Assembly (NCBI RefSeq): GCF_036884655.1
Contig: NC_088340.1
Coordinates: forward strand, 29,224,001-29,288,000
Direction of reading: 5' to 3'
Origin: Musa acuminata AAA Group
Taxonomy: Eukaryota; Streptophyta; Magnoliopsida; Zingiberales; Musaceae
DNA: 64,000 nt
Within the stretch, counting starts at the first letter, position 1. Each line of letters starts with the position of its first letter. The position numbers were made by a program, and so were the translations under genes. The notes beneath the pieces are model-generated. The model searched no databases. It was given only the letters and a program-made list of their open reading frames with translations, and was not told the DNA's origin. Shown here piece by piece: positions 1 through 11,024 of the stretch.

Positions 1-960
1 TACCCGTCAGAACTCCTTCTAACTCGATGAATTACTATCTCTGTAATAATTCACTTGACTCATCGACTACGGACGTACTAGGCCACTACGCCGTAGTCCC
101 CAGACGATATAGGGGAATCCAATCCATTAGACCTATCTATCCTCAGTTACCATGTACCTATAGTCCCTCATCCATCTAATATCCCAGAGACCGTATATCG
201 AGCATGGTGCTGTCAGACCCATACGATTTCTACTCGAGTCTCGCTCTAATCGGATTCTCCCGAAGAACTCTTTCTCTCTCAACCCGAATAACCCTGGCCA
301 GGGATTTGTTTGAGCAAGAACACATGGGATATTCCTCTCATGACGCCGAGCGTGGATGATCCTCTATCTATACTCAATAGCCCTCGTAAGGTCGACTACC
401 ACTCCCAATGACCAACTGTACTAGATCTGGGATAGCCAAACCTATAAGTCTGGTATCAAAGAGTGGAGCACTCATACAGGACATCCTTGGTGTCTCAAGT
501 CTAAGGACCAGATATACCACTAGGACTACGGAATCGCTGTCTGACAATAAGGCATCATCAACCATCCAGCATTCCATAAGCGGATCAATCAGTAAACCCA
601 TTCTCCAATGAGCACCTGTACTGTATCCCTAGTGTCCCTACACGAGCAGCTATGAAACCAACTGCATCCATCATATGAACAGGTATATAGCACACCAGTC
701 TGTCCGGTTATCACGATGTCCCTCTCGAGTAACCTATGACTGGGATTATTTAGGATATGTGTTTAAAGGTGAATCGATCTCATTATCGTGATCTCATCAC
801 GATCCGATTCCCATTGCACAAATCCAAGGACATCACAATATATATATGCACATATGCAATAGTTATAAAGTGATAGACGCCAAAATATAATAAGCAAAAA
901 GATTCTATATCAAGTCACATGTGCCATCACTCACGTGATTGGCTTGCTGGGCACCTATGA
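1..960 (-). repeat. LTR-like arm of an unassigned LTR retrotransposon, reverse orientation, cut by the window start
   Basis: The reverse complement of roughly 1-645 aligns with 1854-2490 on the + strand. Both encode the same spurious 75-residue reading frame (374-601 on the - strand, 1889-2116 on the + strand), with conserved LLIDPL and VLRLETPRMS stretches. The two arms are therefore inverted copies of one repeat. The + copy has a TATA-like box, so LTR origin is likely. The edge near 960 is approximate. No protein-coding function is implied. Confidence 0.55.
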
Positions 961-964
961 CTAG

Positions 965-1853
965 CACTCCGATCATGAAGGTACAGATTCTAATGAAGAT
1001 GTTGAATCTACCATACATACAATGCATACATTAACCGGCTACTCTAACCCGCAAACTATGAAAGTTGGTGGAACTCTGGAACATCAGCCTGTTATAGTTT
1101 TGATTAATACTAGTAGCACTAACAATTTTATGGACAGTGAGACCGTTGACCAATTGGCCCACCATACTGAAGGCTATGATAGATTCGAAGTAAAGATCAC
1201 TGATAGATGGATTTTAACTTGTGATAGCAAATGTTCAAAGATAAAATTGATTATACAGGGCTAGGAGTTTTTTGCAATGATTACTACACTAAAAGACTGA
1301 CCTGTTGCTTACATTATCGCAAAGTGGAAACCATATTTACTTAATCAACGAGTTGTGATACGCTACAGATAGCCTATGACTGAAGTGTTAAAAGAGAAGC
1401 TCCCCGAGTTTGATGCTGCTCAGCCTTGAGGACAATGCTGATTTGAAGAGGGAGGAATTGTTATGACCCTTTTTCTAAGCTTTTGAATAATGTTTATTGA
1501 GTTTGTTTAGTCCAGTTGTTTATTGAGTCTGTTTAGTTCAATTAGAGTCGGGCAGAGATTTATTTAATATTTATTTATTATTAAGAGTCCAAATCCTAGT
1601 GAACCCTAGGTGGAACTCTATAAATAGTGATGTAACCCTTTCTTTTTGGCAATCAATGAATTAATCATTGAAATATTATTCCAATCTATTATGATAAATC
1701 CTAGGAGGCCGATCCCCTCGAAGCAATCAAGGAGGTCGATCCCCTCAAAGTGATCATCCCCTTTTCTTCCATTTCTTCCATTTCATTTATGATAAAACCC
1801 TTTTCTTCCTTTTCTTCCATTTTATTTATGATAAAACCTTAGGGTTCTTATCA
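965..1853 (+). mobile_element. 3' fragment of a Ty3/gypsy element (protease remnant plus 3' LTR)
   Basis: A retropepsin-like stretch at 1022-1264 resembles the protease of the gypsy element at 8743-9147: both contain YSNPQTMK followed by the active-site loop. Here the loop reads INTSST instead of IDTGST, so the catalytic Asp is lost. The fragment continues in degenerate form to a purine-rich GAAGAGGGAGGAAT just before an LTR at 1459-1853. That LTR starts TGTTATGACC and ends CTTATCA. It resembles the LTR at 6111-6548 around its TATA box and a shared GGAGGCCGATCCCC. Reverse transcriptase, integrase and the 5' LTR are absent. Confidence 0.6.
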
Positions 1854-3010
1854 GGACACTAGGGCTACAGTGCACGTGTTATTGGAGAATGAGTTTACTG
1901 ATTGATCCGCTCACGAAATGCTGGATGGTTAATGATACCTTATTATCGGATAGTAATTTCATTGTCCCAATGGGGTACCTAGTCCTTAGACTTGAGACAC
2001 CAAGAATGTCCTATATGAGTACTTCACTCTTTAATACCAGACTTATAGGTTTGGAAGTTTCAGATCAAACACAATCGATCATCGGGAGTGGTACCCAACC
2101 TTACGAGGGCTATTGAGTGTCGTTAGAGGATTATCCACTCTCAGTGTCATGAGAGGAATATCTTATGTGTTTTTGCTCAAACAAATCCCTGACTATAGTC
2201 ATTCGGATTAAGAGAGAAAGAGTTCTCTGGGAGAATTCGATTAGAGTGAGACTCGAGTATAAACCGTATGGGTCTAATAGCACCATGCCTAGTATATAGT
2301 CTCTAGGATATTAGACGGATGATGGACTATAGGTATATGATAACTGAGGATAGATAGGTCCAAAGGAATGGATTCCTTTGTATCGTTTGGGGACTGTGGC
2401 GTAGTGGCCTAGTACGTCCGTAGTCAATGAGTCGAATGAATTATTATGGAGATAATAATTAATTGCGCCAAAAGGAGTTCTTACAAGTATAACTCACAGC
2501 CAGCTTGATATTGAGCCTAGAGGGCCACACACATATGGTAGTCATTGCGACGAGTAGAGATTCAGATATGAGATATCCGTCGGAGCCCCTATCTTATTGG
2601 ATATCTAATAAGCCCTTGAATTATTGGATCCTATGGATGAGATCCAATAAAAGCCAATGAGAGATTATTGGATAGAGATCCACTAATCTAAGAGACTTGG
2701 GTAGTTGGATGAAGATCCAATACCCAATACGGTGGGATCCATTAGGGTTAAGTTGATAAGAAGCCTCTATAAATATGAGGGAACCAAATACCCATAGGCA
2801 AGAGGTTTCTTGGTTGCCACCTCCTATTCTCCTCTCCTCTTCTCCTCCTCAAACAACAGGTGTGGAGATTTAGGCAACAATTGGAGGAGCATCGTTGCAG
2901 CCCTCTTATGTGGATCACTGCCAGAGAGGAGGACGCTTCCTCCTTTATCCTCTCCTACAAATCTGTAGGGATTCAGGGATATACGATCTCCCCAAGTAAT
3001 CCTTACATGT
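1854..3010 (+). repeat. LTR-like arm, forward copy of the inverted pair
   Basis: The region starts immediately after the gypsy LTR end, with GGACACTAGGG, which is also found inverted near 640. It contains a TATA-like box at 2768-2776 (TATAAATAT), followed by a pyrimidine-rich leader of CTCCT repeats, as expected for an LTR with its promoter and R/U5. The right end near 3010 is a guess. No target-site duplication was found, so it is a truncated or solo LTR. Confidence 0.45.
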
Positions 3011-3630
3011 ACTTACATGTACTTTTCAGTTTTGCATATTTTGTGTACCAATCTTCATACGATAATGAACACTTTTGGAAAAATTTGGGGTTTTTGTTTT
3101 CTATTCTTCCGCTGTACATGTGTTGTCGCCCCTATATTTCCCAATAGTAGGATTGGGTGATATTAGCATGCTTACATTCTCTAATGAATACTACCATATA
3201 GCATCATGAATTGAGCACTATTTGAGACAATGATATTTTCCATCATTCAAGGTAGGACACTATCACTAGGTGAAGTGAAAGGCGGAGTCCCACCCCGACG
3301 GCTTCGCAGGACAAATACAAAGACTTAGGTGTAGATCATACGGACGCTAGCCGGGATGAGTAGCCTGCAACTTGAACTCTAGGAGTGGAATGCTCACCAC
3401 CAAGTCACAATCATGCGAACTCTTTATAGATTCTAAATCCTATAAAACCCTAGGGTCTATAGGAGTTATTCCTCTTGATGAGGGAGAGGCGAGGACCCCT
3501 TTCACCCTCAAACTATCGGAGGATAGGGTAAGGACCTTGATTGACTAGCAATTAGTGGACTAGGAAGAATTTGTGCAAGAGGGGAGAGACATCCTGACCT
3601 GAGGTATAGAAGCCAAATAGTAGACAACCT
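3011..3630. other. unassigned sequence between repeats
   Basis: No credible coding region or RNA gene is visible. The sequence probably belongs to the older repeat whose LTR-like arm ends nearby. It ends with AACCT at 3626-3630, the target site of the SIRE element that follows. Confidence 0.4.
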
Positions 3631-4149
3631 TGTTGAATCTCAGATTTTGATGATGAAGTCAATTGTCATTTGTTATCTAATCTATATGTTGAGATAAGTG
3701 TGCAGGATTAACTACGATGAAAGTAAGACATGTAGCAGGAGTTGTGCCGGAGTCAAGACAATGATCACGTTAGGAGTTCGAGAGTTCGACGGAAGTTCGA
3801 ACAGTCGTCGGAGGTTCTGCAGGAACAAATCCGAGAAGTCCATGAGCTTGCCAAAGAAGCTCGTCAGAACTCGCCAAGTGGATCGTCGCAAGTCCAGGAG
3901 TTTGCCGGAAGTCCGCAGGAGCATCACCGAGGGTTCATCGGATGATCGACGGAAGTTCGCCGGAAGCTCGCCGGAAGAAGCGATTGACGCACCGGAGTAA
4001 GTTATAGTAAATGTCTTAAGGAATATCGTAGTTAGCACAATGATTAAGTTAAAAATGGGAGGTGATCCCATTAACTTAATCTTGGGGCAATTGGGCCCCT
4101 GAAAAACCCAAATTGGGCCGAATGGATCAACCCATTCGGACCCTGATTT

Positions 4150-4510
4150 CTGCCAAGCGGTTGAACCGCCCAAGGCAGGAGGTTGCACCGCCTGGGCTCC
4201 GTCTCCAAGCGAGACTGGGAGGTGCAACCGCTCCAGCCAGGCGATGGCACCGCTTGGGCTCAGTCTCCGAGCGAGACTAGGCGGTGTAACCTCCCCTGAC
4301 AGGAGGTGGCACCGCCTGGGCTCGGTCTCCGAGCATTGGCTGAGCGGTGCAACCGCCTCAGTCAGGAGGTTACACCGCCTGAGCTCGGTCTTCGAGCTCT
4401 GGCAGGAGGTGCAACCGCCCCTGACAAGAGGTGGCACCGCCCAGAGGCTCAGTCTTCGAGCTCTGCTAGGCGGTGCAACCGCTCCAGTCAGGAGGTGCAA
4501 CTACCTGATC
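4150..4510. repeat. array of GC-rich palindromic motifs in the LTR U3
   Basis: Recurring GGTGCAACCGCC and GGTTGCACCGCC motifs appear in both orientations, separated by GAGCTCAGTCTTCGAGC-type spacers. Where complete, the motif is GGCGGT-GCA-ACCGCC, an inverted repeat with a 3-base centre. The array lies directly upstream of the LTR TATA box. Reading frames across it have no stop for long stretches, but this reflects low-complexity GC content and not a gene. Confidence 0.7.
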
Positions 4511-4564
4511 CCGAAATTTCAAGAATTGACAGTTTTGAGCTCCAAATTTGAACTGGATTGGGGC

Positions 4565-4573
4565 CTATAAATA
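4565..4573 (+). promoter_or_regulatory. LTR TATA box (5' LTR of the SIRE element)
   Basis: CTATAAATA in the context GGGGCCTATAAATACCCC. The same box occurs in all SIRE-related LTRs of this window. Transcription would start about 25-35 bases downstream, near CATTCAGCACTGAAA, which would mark the U3/R border. Confidence 0.7.
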
Positions 4574-5397
4574 CCCCACCCATTCAGCACTGAAAGCGCA
4601 CTGAACATACACCGAAATCTTGATCTTGTTCTGTGATTTTTAGAGCTCAAAATTGTTGTAAAGGCCAAAAGTTCTTCTCCCTCTTTTCTTCCAAGTTCTG
4701 AGCTGTAAAGAGAGGAGAGAAAATTCTGTAAGGGTTGTCTCCTAAGCCCGTCAAAAGGAGTGAAACTATAAAAGGGTGGTTGGCCTTCGCCTATTGAAAG
4801 AAGGCCTCTAGTTGACGTCGGTGACCTCGTCGGTGGAGGAAGCCAAAAGTGGAGTAGGTCAAGATTGACCGAACCACTCTAAATCTCGGTTTGCATTTAC
4901 TTTGAGCATATTATCTTTACTGCAAACCTCCTCTAAAGCTTACTGCTTTCTGCGCATATATGATCAGGTTTCAAGCTTTGCACTTGCCGAATCAGCGTTT
5001 AGACGTAAATCTATTTTTTCGTACGATCATCATATTTCAGTTTGCGTTTACGTTTTGATTTCTATCATAATTGCAAACTGCCTTTATATCCTTACTTAAA
5101 CTGCATCTCGCCTAATCAAGTGATTTATGAATCAGCATTTAGACGTAAATCAGTTTCTTCGTACGAACGTCGTATTTCAGTTTGCGCTTATATTCTGGTT
5201 TTCATCATAACTGCAAACTGCCTTCATAGATTGACTTTAACGTCATCTCGCTTGATCTTAAGTTAAAGTAATCTTAGAATCGGCTTTCACACCGAAATCG
5301 TTTTTATCGTTTGAACGTTTTTTATCGTTGAAAGATTTCCACTGCACTAATTCACCCCCCCCCCCCCCCCCCTCTTAGTGCTCTTGATCCTAACAAT

Positions 5398-5409
5398 TGG
5401 TATCAGAGC
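5398..5409 (+). other. primer binding site
   Basis: TGGTATCAGAGC, complementary to the 3' end of initiator tRNA-Met, lies two bases after the 5' LTR end. It would prime minus-strand DNA synthesis. Confidence 0.88.
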
Positions 5410-5445
5410 GGGGTTAACTCTCAAACGGATTAAAACCCAAGAAAG

Positions 5446-6110
5446 ATGACATACGCCGGAAACCAAGAGGGTCATTCTATTACACGTCCACCCATGTTCA
5501 ATGGGACGGACTACACCTATTGGAAGACCCGAATGAGGATCTTTCTTATTTCTATGGATTTTGAACTTTGGAATCTTGTCGAAAATGGATTTTCGAAGTC
5601 TTCTCTTCCAATGATCGATTGGAATGAATTGGAGAAGAAGGCTTTCGCTCTTAATGCAAAGGCTATGAATGCCTTATTTTGTGCGCTTAATAAAAACGAG
5701 TTCAACCGTGTTTCGGTTTGTGAAACCGCATTTGATATTTGGCACACACTAGAAGTGACTCATGAAGGCACACGTAGAGTGAAAAAGTCAAAAATCAATC
5801 TTTTGTTATACTCTTTCAAACTTTTCCGGATGAAACCGAGTGAGACTATTGGCGACATGTTTACCCGTTTCACGGATGTCATCAACGGTCTAAAAGGACT
5901 CGAAAAAAGTTTTTCGGATTTTGAGCTCGTAAATAAGATTCTAAGATCCCTTCCTAAGAGTTGGGATCCTAAAGTCACTGCTATTTAAGAGGCGAAAGAT
6001 CTAAACAACTTCCCTCTTGAAGAACTAATCAGGTCATTAATGACCTACGAGATGACTTGCAAAGCTCATGAAGAGCAAGAAGACATCCTTTCAAAGAACA
6101 GGAAGGATAT
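5446..6110 (+). pseudogene. SIRE gag, N-terminal part, broken
   Basis: The ATG is at 5446, about 36 bases after the primer site. The protein starts with the N-terminal Gag motif of this lineage (RPPMFNGTDYTYWKTRMRIF) and continues into a UBN2-type Gag domain (KINLLLYSFKLFRMKPSE, GDMFTRFTDVINGLK). The frame stops at 5986-5988, where related copies have Gln (CAA to TAA). Homology continues past the stop (EAKDLNNFPLEELI) to 6110, where the gypsy element splits the gene. It resumes at 11463. Gag would form the virus-like particle. Confidence 0.85.
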
Positions 6111-6548
6111 TGTTAGGACTCTAGCTTGGAGAGTCCTAATTGAGAGGGACATCCATGTAAAACTGTTAGGACTCTAGCTAGGAGAGTCCTAATTGAGAGG
6201 GACATTCTGCTAGGACTCTAGCTAGGAGAGTCCTAATTGAGAGGGGCATTCATGTAGGAGGTGTTTTCTTAGAGAAGAATTAAGAGTTGTAAGGGAATAG
6301 GAGTCTTGACTAGGAGTCCTATTAGGAGTTGGTTAGAAGTAGGAGTCTTAAGTAGGAGTCCTATTAGGAGTTAGGGTTTAGAAGCCCTATAAATAGCCAT
6401 GTATTCCTTCTCTTTTGATAAGCAATAGATGAATCTTTTCTGCAGCCTTTGAGCAGCAACTTGGAGGGAGGAACCCCTATAGAGTTCCAAGGAGGCCGAT
6501 CCCCTAAAGAGATCAACCCCAAGTTTAGAATCTGCAAGGGTTCTAACA
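6111..6548 (+). repeat. 5' LTR of the nested gypsy element
   Basis: The LTR is 438 bp. It opens with three tandem copies of a TGTTAGGACTCTAGCTAGGA-type unit (starting at 6111, 6164 and 6208), each containing a near-palindrome AGGACTCTAGCTAGGAGAGT. A TATA box (TATAAATA) is at 6388-6395. A GGAGGCCGATCCCC motif close to the end is shared with the gypsy fragment at 1459-1853. Confidence 0.9.
6388..6395 (+). promoter_or_regulatory. TATA box of the gypsy LTR
   Basis: TATAAATA in GCCCTATAAATAGCC. The identical box lies at 11302-11309 in the 3' LTR. Confidence 0.6.
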
Positions 6549-6550
6549 CC

Positions 6551-6562
6551 TGGTATCAGAGC
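6551..6562 (+). other. primer binding site of the gypsy element
   Basis: TGGTATCAGAGC lies two bases after the LTR end, of the same initiator tRNA-Met type as in the surrounding copia. Confidence 0.85.
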
Positions 6563-7800
6563 AGCGTTCTTGGCATCTCGCTGCCCATCCACAGCCATCC
6601 ATCAACCCTCTACAACCATCCAAAGCAATTCCCACAATTGCTTAAAAGATCGTCACCGAATTCCGTCATCATCTCCACCACCACGGATCATCCTTTGATC
6701 TTCCCGTGAATTGCAACAGGTTCTGGTTTCCTACCTTACTGCTGCTACAATTTAGTTATCCTTATTCAAAAATCTAAAAAAAAAAAATCATTCCTATATT
6801 GCTGCATAAACTTTTCGTCACAAAGTTTTCATCTCTACGACGAAAGATACATTCTAGAATTCCAACCGCATAACACCATCTGTTTGATCTTGCTACTGTG
6901 CTTTTTCTATCCAAATTTCTACGAAATTTTTATGACATCTTTGACACTTCTTAACAGTGGATTTTCCTTTGGTTTTATCGAAAAATTCTCAATATAAACT
7001 ACTGATCTTTTATGTCCAATCTGCTGCACTTGAATTGCAGAATTCAAGCCGCATAGCACCATCTGTTTGATCTTGCTACTGTGCTTTTTCTATCCAAATT
7101 TCTACAAAATTTTAATGACATCTTTGACACTTCCTAACAGTAGATTTCCCTTTGGTTTCATCGAAAAATTCTTAATATAAACTACTGATCTTTTATGTCC
7201 AATCTGCTGCACTTGAAAATCTATGCTGTAGAAAATTTCAACTGCATATCGTTGCCTTAACCCATCTATTTGCAATCTTTTTTGAATGAAATTTCTTATA
7301 CACTTCATAGATTATCTTGGCTTCTATCTAAGATTGATCTATTAAGAAATTCATCTCTAAAAACGATTTTATGTTGCTGCAAATTTTCATCGTAACCCGC
7401 TGAAATTTTTCGACGATAATTCTGTAATTGCAACTTGCACCAATTTCTTTGCTGTTATACTGCCGAAATTTTCTTGATTAAATTAGATATCCTTGCTGTC
7501 ATATAAACTGTGATTTTGCTATCAATTCTCTCCTCAATTCTCTCAAGTTTTTGATGGAAATTACGTTGAGAAACCGTTGTTTCTTCGACGACAATTCTGC
7601 TCTTACAAGACAGCACATACTTGCTGCAACTTCCACGGATTTCTGTCAAACCTTTGCTACCATCTACCATAGATCCAAAACTTTCATCCACAGCCCTAAA
7701 ACTCTACCAAACCACACCCAAAACAGCCACAAAACAAGCCTAAACCGCAGCCTACATCCACCAATCCACCAACACTTTCGACCATCACTTCTCTCAACCT
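6563..7800 (+). repeat. long gypsy 5' leader with a ~183-bp tandem duplication
   Basis: This is a non-coding leader between the primer site and gag. Positions 6857-7039 and 7040-7218 are near-identical copies. Both begin GAATTC and contain CACCATCTGTTTGATCTTGC, and both end with a CTGCTGCACTTGAA stretch. The rest is T/C-rich. Confidence 0.75.
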
Positions 7801-7804
7801 ATAC

Positions 7805-8740
7805 ATGCCTTTAACCCAACAGCAAAAGAGAGATCTTAACATCATTGATTTGGGACTATATACTATGGCATCTAAGAAGGCAATCAATGCTAAATTCGAA
7901 GCCTTGGAGGCGCGAATGGAGGATAAGATTCGGACGCTCTTTACCGAACTCAGATTGGGCCGACCACTAAGCCCGAAGAAATCATATTAAGGAGAGAGCT
8001 TTGCCCAATCACACCAAGCCCGAAGAGATGACTTCCAAGGGAGGGTAGACTCTATGACCAACCCCAACTATCCATGCATGAGAGTGGACTTCCCTAGATG
8101 GGAAGAAGGAGACCCGATTGGTTGGATCTCGCGCGCGGAGCGATATTTTCGGTACCACAAAACCGCGGATGTATCTATGGTGAAAATTGTAGCTATACAT
8201 CTTGAAGGGGATGCTATATAGTGGTTTGACTAGTTTGAACATACTTATGGAGTCCTTTCATGGCGTCAATTCAAAGAAGGACTGCTGATTCGCTTCAGAC
8301 CAACCGATTACGAGAATATTGACGAACAACTAGCAAAGATCCAACAAACCTCCACCATTCAGGAGTACCAAACCAGGTTTGAAAGGTTATCTAATCAAAC
8401 TCATGATTGGTCTCAAAAATAGCTATTGAGGACCTTCATTGAGGGCTTGAAGCCGGAGATCCGAGGAGAAGTTAAAGCGCGACAACCTTATACGCTTATG
8501 GCAGCCATCTCTTTCGCACGACATCAAGAGGAGCAATTGAACCATAAAGCTCAGAGGACTAGGGTTGCTCCTCAACCAGTAATATTGAAGCCCTCAGCCC
8601 CTCCTACTGTCGACCAAGTCCCTGCACCAAAGAGGTTAACAGGAGAAGGGGTTATGTTGGCATTGTGACGAGCCGTGGAGCCGTGAGCATCGCTGTCGTA
8701 AAGGGGGACTTCTTATGATTGAACCGATAGAAGAAGAGGT
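7805..8740 (+). pseudogene. gypsy gag, broken
   Basis: Pieces in several frames together show a retrotransposon Gag domain: VDFPRWEEGDPIGWISRAER, then SWRQFKEGLLIRFRP, then FIEGLKPEIRGEVK. Stops interrupt it. Two of them, in GDAI-stop-WFD-stop-FEH, sit where related proteins have Gln and Trp (C-to-T or G-to-A changes). A frameshift precedes a CCHC zinc knuckle encoded around 8650-8695 (CWHCDEPWSREHRC). The zinc knuckle would bind the RNA genome. Not functional. Confidence 0.75.
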
Positions 8741-8742
8741 CA

Positions 8743-9147
8743 TTGAACATCCAAAAGAGAGCCTTGAACATGAAGAAGAAGATGCAGAAGAAGAGCCACA
8801 ACCGACCGAAGTTACATACACTAGCTGACTACTCAAACCCGCAAACGATGAAAATTGGAAGCCTTCTCAAACAACAACCAATCACTGTTCTCATCGACAC
8901 GGGAAGTACTACGAACTTCCTAAATAGTAAGCTTGCTGTTCGGATATCATTACCTATCGAGAATCGCTGCAGGTTTGATGTTAAGGTCACCGACGGACGG
9001 ATTTTGAATTGTGATCATAGGCGCTTGCAGGAGAAACTATTGCTGCAGGACCAAGAGATAATTGCAGATTTCTTCCTTCTCCCTCTTAACAATCATGAGG
9101 CCATGCTCAGAATTAAATGGTTGACAACATTAGGTGATATTTCTTAG
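8743..9147 (+). pseudogene. gypsy aspartic protease domain
   Basis: The open segment contains the retropepsin active-site loop VLIDTGSTTNF near residue 48 and a downstream LLPLNNHEAML. The catalytic Asp is present. Homology to the pol linker continues past the stop (SKEKQVTLHGK, then LLPLLAEFSNIFDEP) into the next frame at 9349. It would cleave the Gag-Pol polyprotein but is separated from a working pol here. Confidence 0.75.
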
Positions 9148-9348
9148 AATTTTATGAAACTAATTATGAAATTTTACAGTAAGGAGAAACAGGTGACATT
9201 GCACGGGAAACGTGGGGGCGACATAACAACGATTTGCACACAACAAATGGAGAATGTTTTGCATAAAGCATGCAGCGGCTTTTTGGTACAACTTGAGCAG
9301 TAAACTAAGGGAGAGCCAACAGAATTTGAAGATCCAAATCTACTTCCT

Positions 9349-11007
9349 TTGCTTGCTGAATTTTCAAATATATTTGACGAACCGCGCAACCTACCTCTTA
9401 CCCGTCGGCATGATCATTGTATAATGATTCTTCCAGGCAAATCTTCAGCAAATGCTCAGCCATATCAGTATCCACATCTCCAGAAGGATGAAATAGAAAG
9501 GATTATAAAAGAGATGCTCGAAACAGGAGTTATTCGGCCATGTTGCAACCTCTACTCTTCGCCGGTGCTACTTGTACGCAAGAAGGACGGAACAAGGCGA
9601 ATATGTGTTGATTACCGAGCTCTCAATGGCATAATCATCAAGGACAAATACTTTATTCCAATAGTAGATGAATTGCTAGATGAAAGGGAGCACAAATCTT
9701 TACAAAGCTGGACCTTTGATCCGGGTATCATCAAATACGAGTATGCGAAGAAGACATATGGAAAACCACCTTTTGAACACACAACAACCATGAATTTTTG
9801 CTTTCTTCAACAAAAGGTGGAATATCTTGGGCATATCATATCAAAGGAAGGTGTGGCAGTGGACCCCTTCAAAATTGGAGCAATGCAAAACTGGCCGACC
9901 TCGAGAAACATAAAATTGCTACATGGCTTTTTGGGTTTAACAGGCTACTACCGCAAGTTCGTGAAAAACTATGGAAAGATCAGTGCACCACTTACTTCCT
10001 TACTAGAAAAAGATGTCTTCCAATGGTTGGACAGAGCCTCTACTGCCTTCGACAAACTTAAGGCAGCCATGACGACAACGCCGGTGCTAACACTACCAGA
10101 TTTCAACCGACCCTTCATTATTGAGGCCGACACATCTGGAGTCAGAATTGGAGTCATTCTCATGCAAGATGGTCAACCACTCACATACACTAGCAAGGCA
10201 TTATCTCCCTCCCATCAAAATAAGTCAACATATGATAAGGAGATGCTTGCCATTGTGCGCGCAGCAACGAGGTGGAGACCCTACTTGATTGGTCGACGAT
10301 TTCAAATTAAAACCGACCATAAAAGCCTCGAGTACTTTTTGGAGCGAAAGATATCATCCCCTGAGCAGCAAAAATGGGTAACAAAACTTCTTAGATTTGA
10401 TTATGAAATAACTTACAAAAAGGGGAAAGAGAATGTTCTTGCAGATGCGCTTTCGCAGCTACCTGAGCAAGCTGAAGTTTCGGCCATTTCACTTCCGACC
10501 AGCAACTTTCTTAAGGATATTAAGATGGAATGGCAGGAAGATTCAGAGACTAGTAAGATTATAAAAAAATTGGAGGAAGCACCAAGCTCCGTGGCTCATT
10601 ACAATTGGGACTCAAAAGAATTACACTATAAGGGACGCATTGTGCTTATGATAAATTCTACTTACATCTTCACGAGTAGATTTTGGACCAAGTTATTCTA
10701 TATGCAGGGTACTAAATTGAAAAGGAGTATGGCATATCACCCACAAATCAACGGCGAGACAGTTGTAAATAGGTGCTTGGAGACAGCCCAAAGCCACCCA
10801 CCAAATATGACTAACCAAAGAGAACTCCAGACCCAGCGAAGTGCCATTATTGATCAACGGATCATGACTCGACGACGACGACCTACTAATGAAGTTCTAA
10901 TACAGTGGGCGAACCTACCAATAGAAGATGCCACTTGGGAGAACTATGACGACTTGAAGATCAAATTCCTAGAATTCATGAATCATCAGCCTCGAGGACA
11001 AGGCTGA
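9349..11007 (+). pseudogene. gypsy pol: deleted reverse transcriptase, RNase H, integrase remnant and chromodomain-like end
   Basis: This 552-residue open frame is open although internally deleted. It starts with RT motifs (GVIRPCCNLYSSPVLLVRKK, RICVDYRALN). A short out-of-frame stretch follows; in another frame it reads GYHQIR with two stops. The segment that should hold PFGLTNAP and the catalytic YxDD/FxDD is missing. Homology resumes at KVEYLGHIISKEGV and runs through the RNase H region (FIIEADTSGVRIGVIL, TDHKSLEYFL, ENVLADALS). Integrase keeps only FTSRFWTKLF and STAYHPQ-like remnants. The end (EVLIQWANLPIEDATWENYD) resembles a chromodomain, suggesting the chromovirus branch. Confidence 0.85.
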
Positions 11008-11024
11008 TTTGAAGAGGGCGGGTC

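Larger units (their letters stand above)
3631..5395 (+). repeat. 5' LTR of the + strand SIRE element
   Basis: The 1765-bp LTR is bounded by TGTTGAATCT and CTAACA. From 5' to 3' it contains a GTTCG/GCCGGAAG-rich block (~3775-3990), an array of GC-rich palindromes (~4150-4510), a TATA box (4565-4573), a leader with repeated GTTTAGACGTAAATC motifs (~4990-5160), and an 18-C homopolymer (5355-5372). Confidence 0.92.

Noticed and set aside
4150..4570. Long reading frames on both strands over the GC-rich LTR arrays
   Set aside because: They repeat the tandem motif, resemble no protein family and occur in several overlapping frames. By-products of low-complexity DNA.
5398..5409. tRNA gene near the TGGTATCAGAGC words
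   Set aside because: These are 12-base primer binding sites next to LTRs. No cloverleaf-sized sequence surrounds them.
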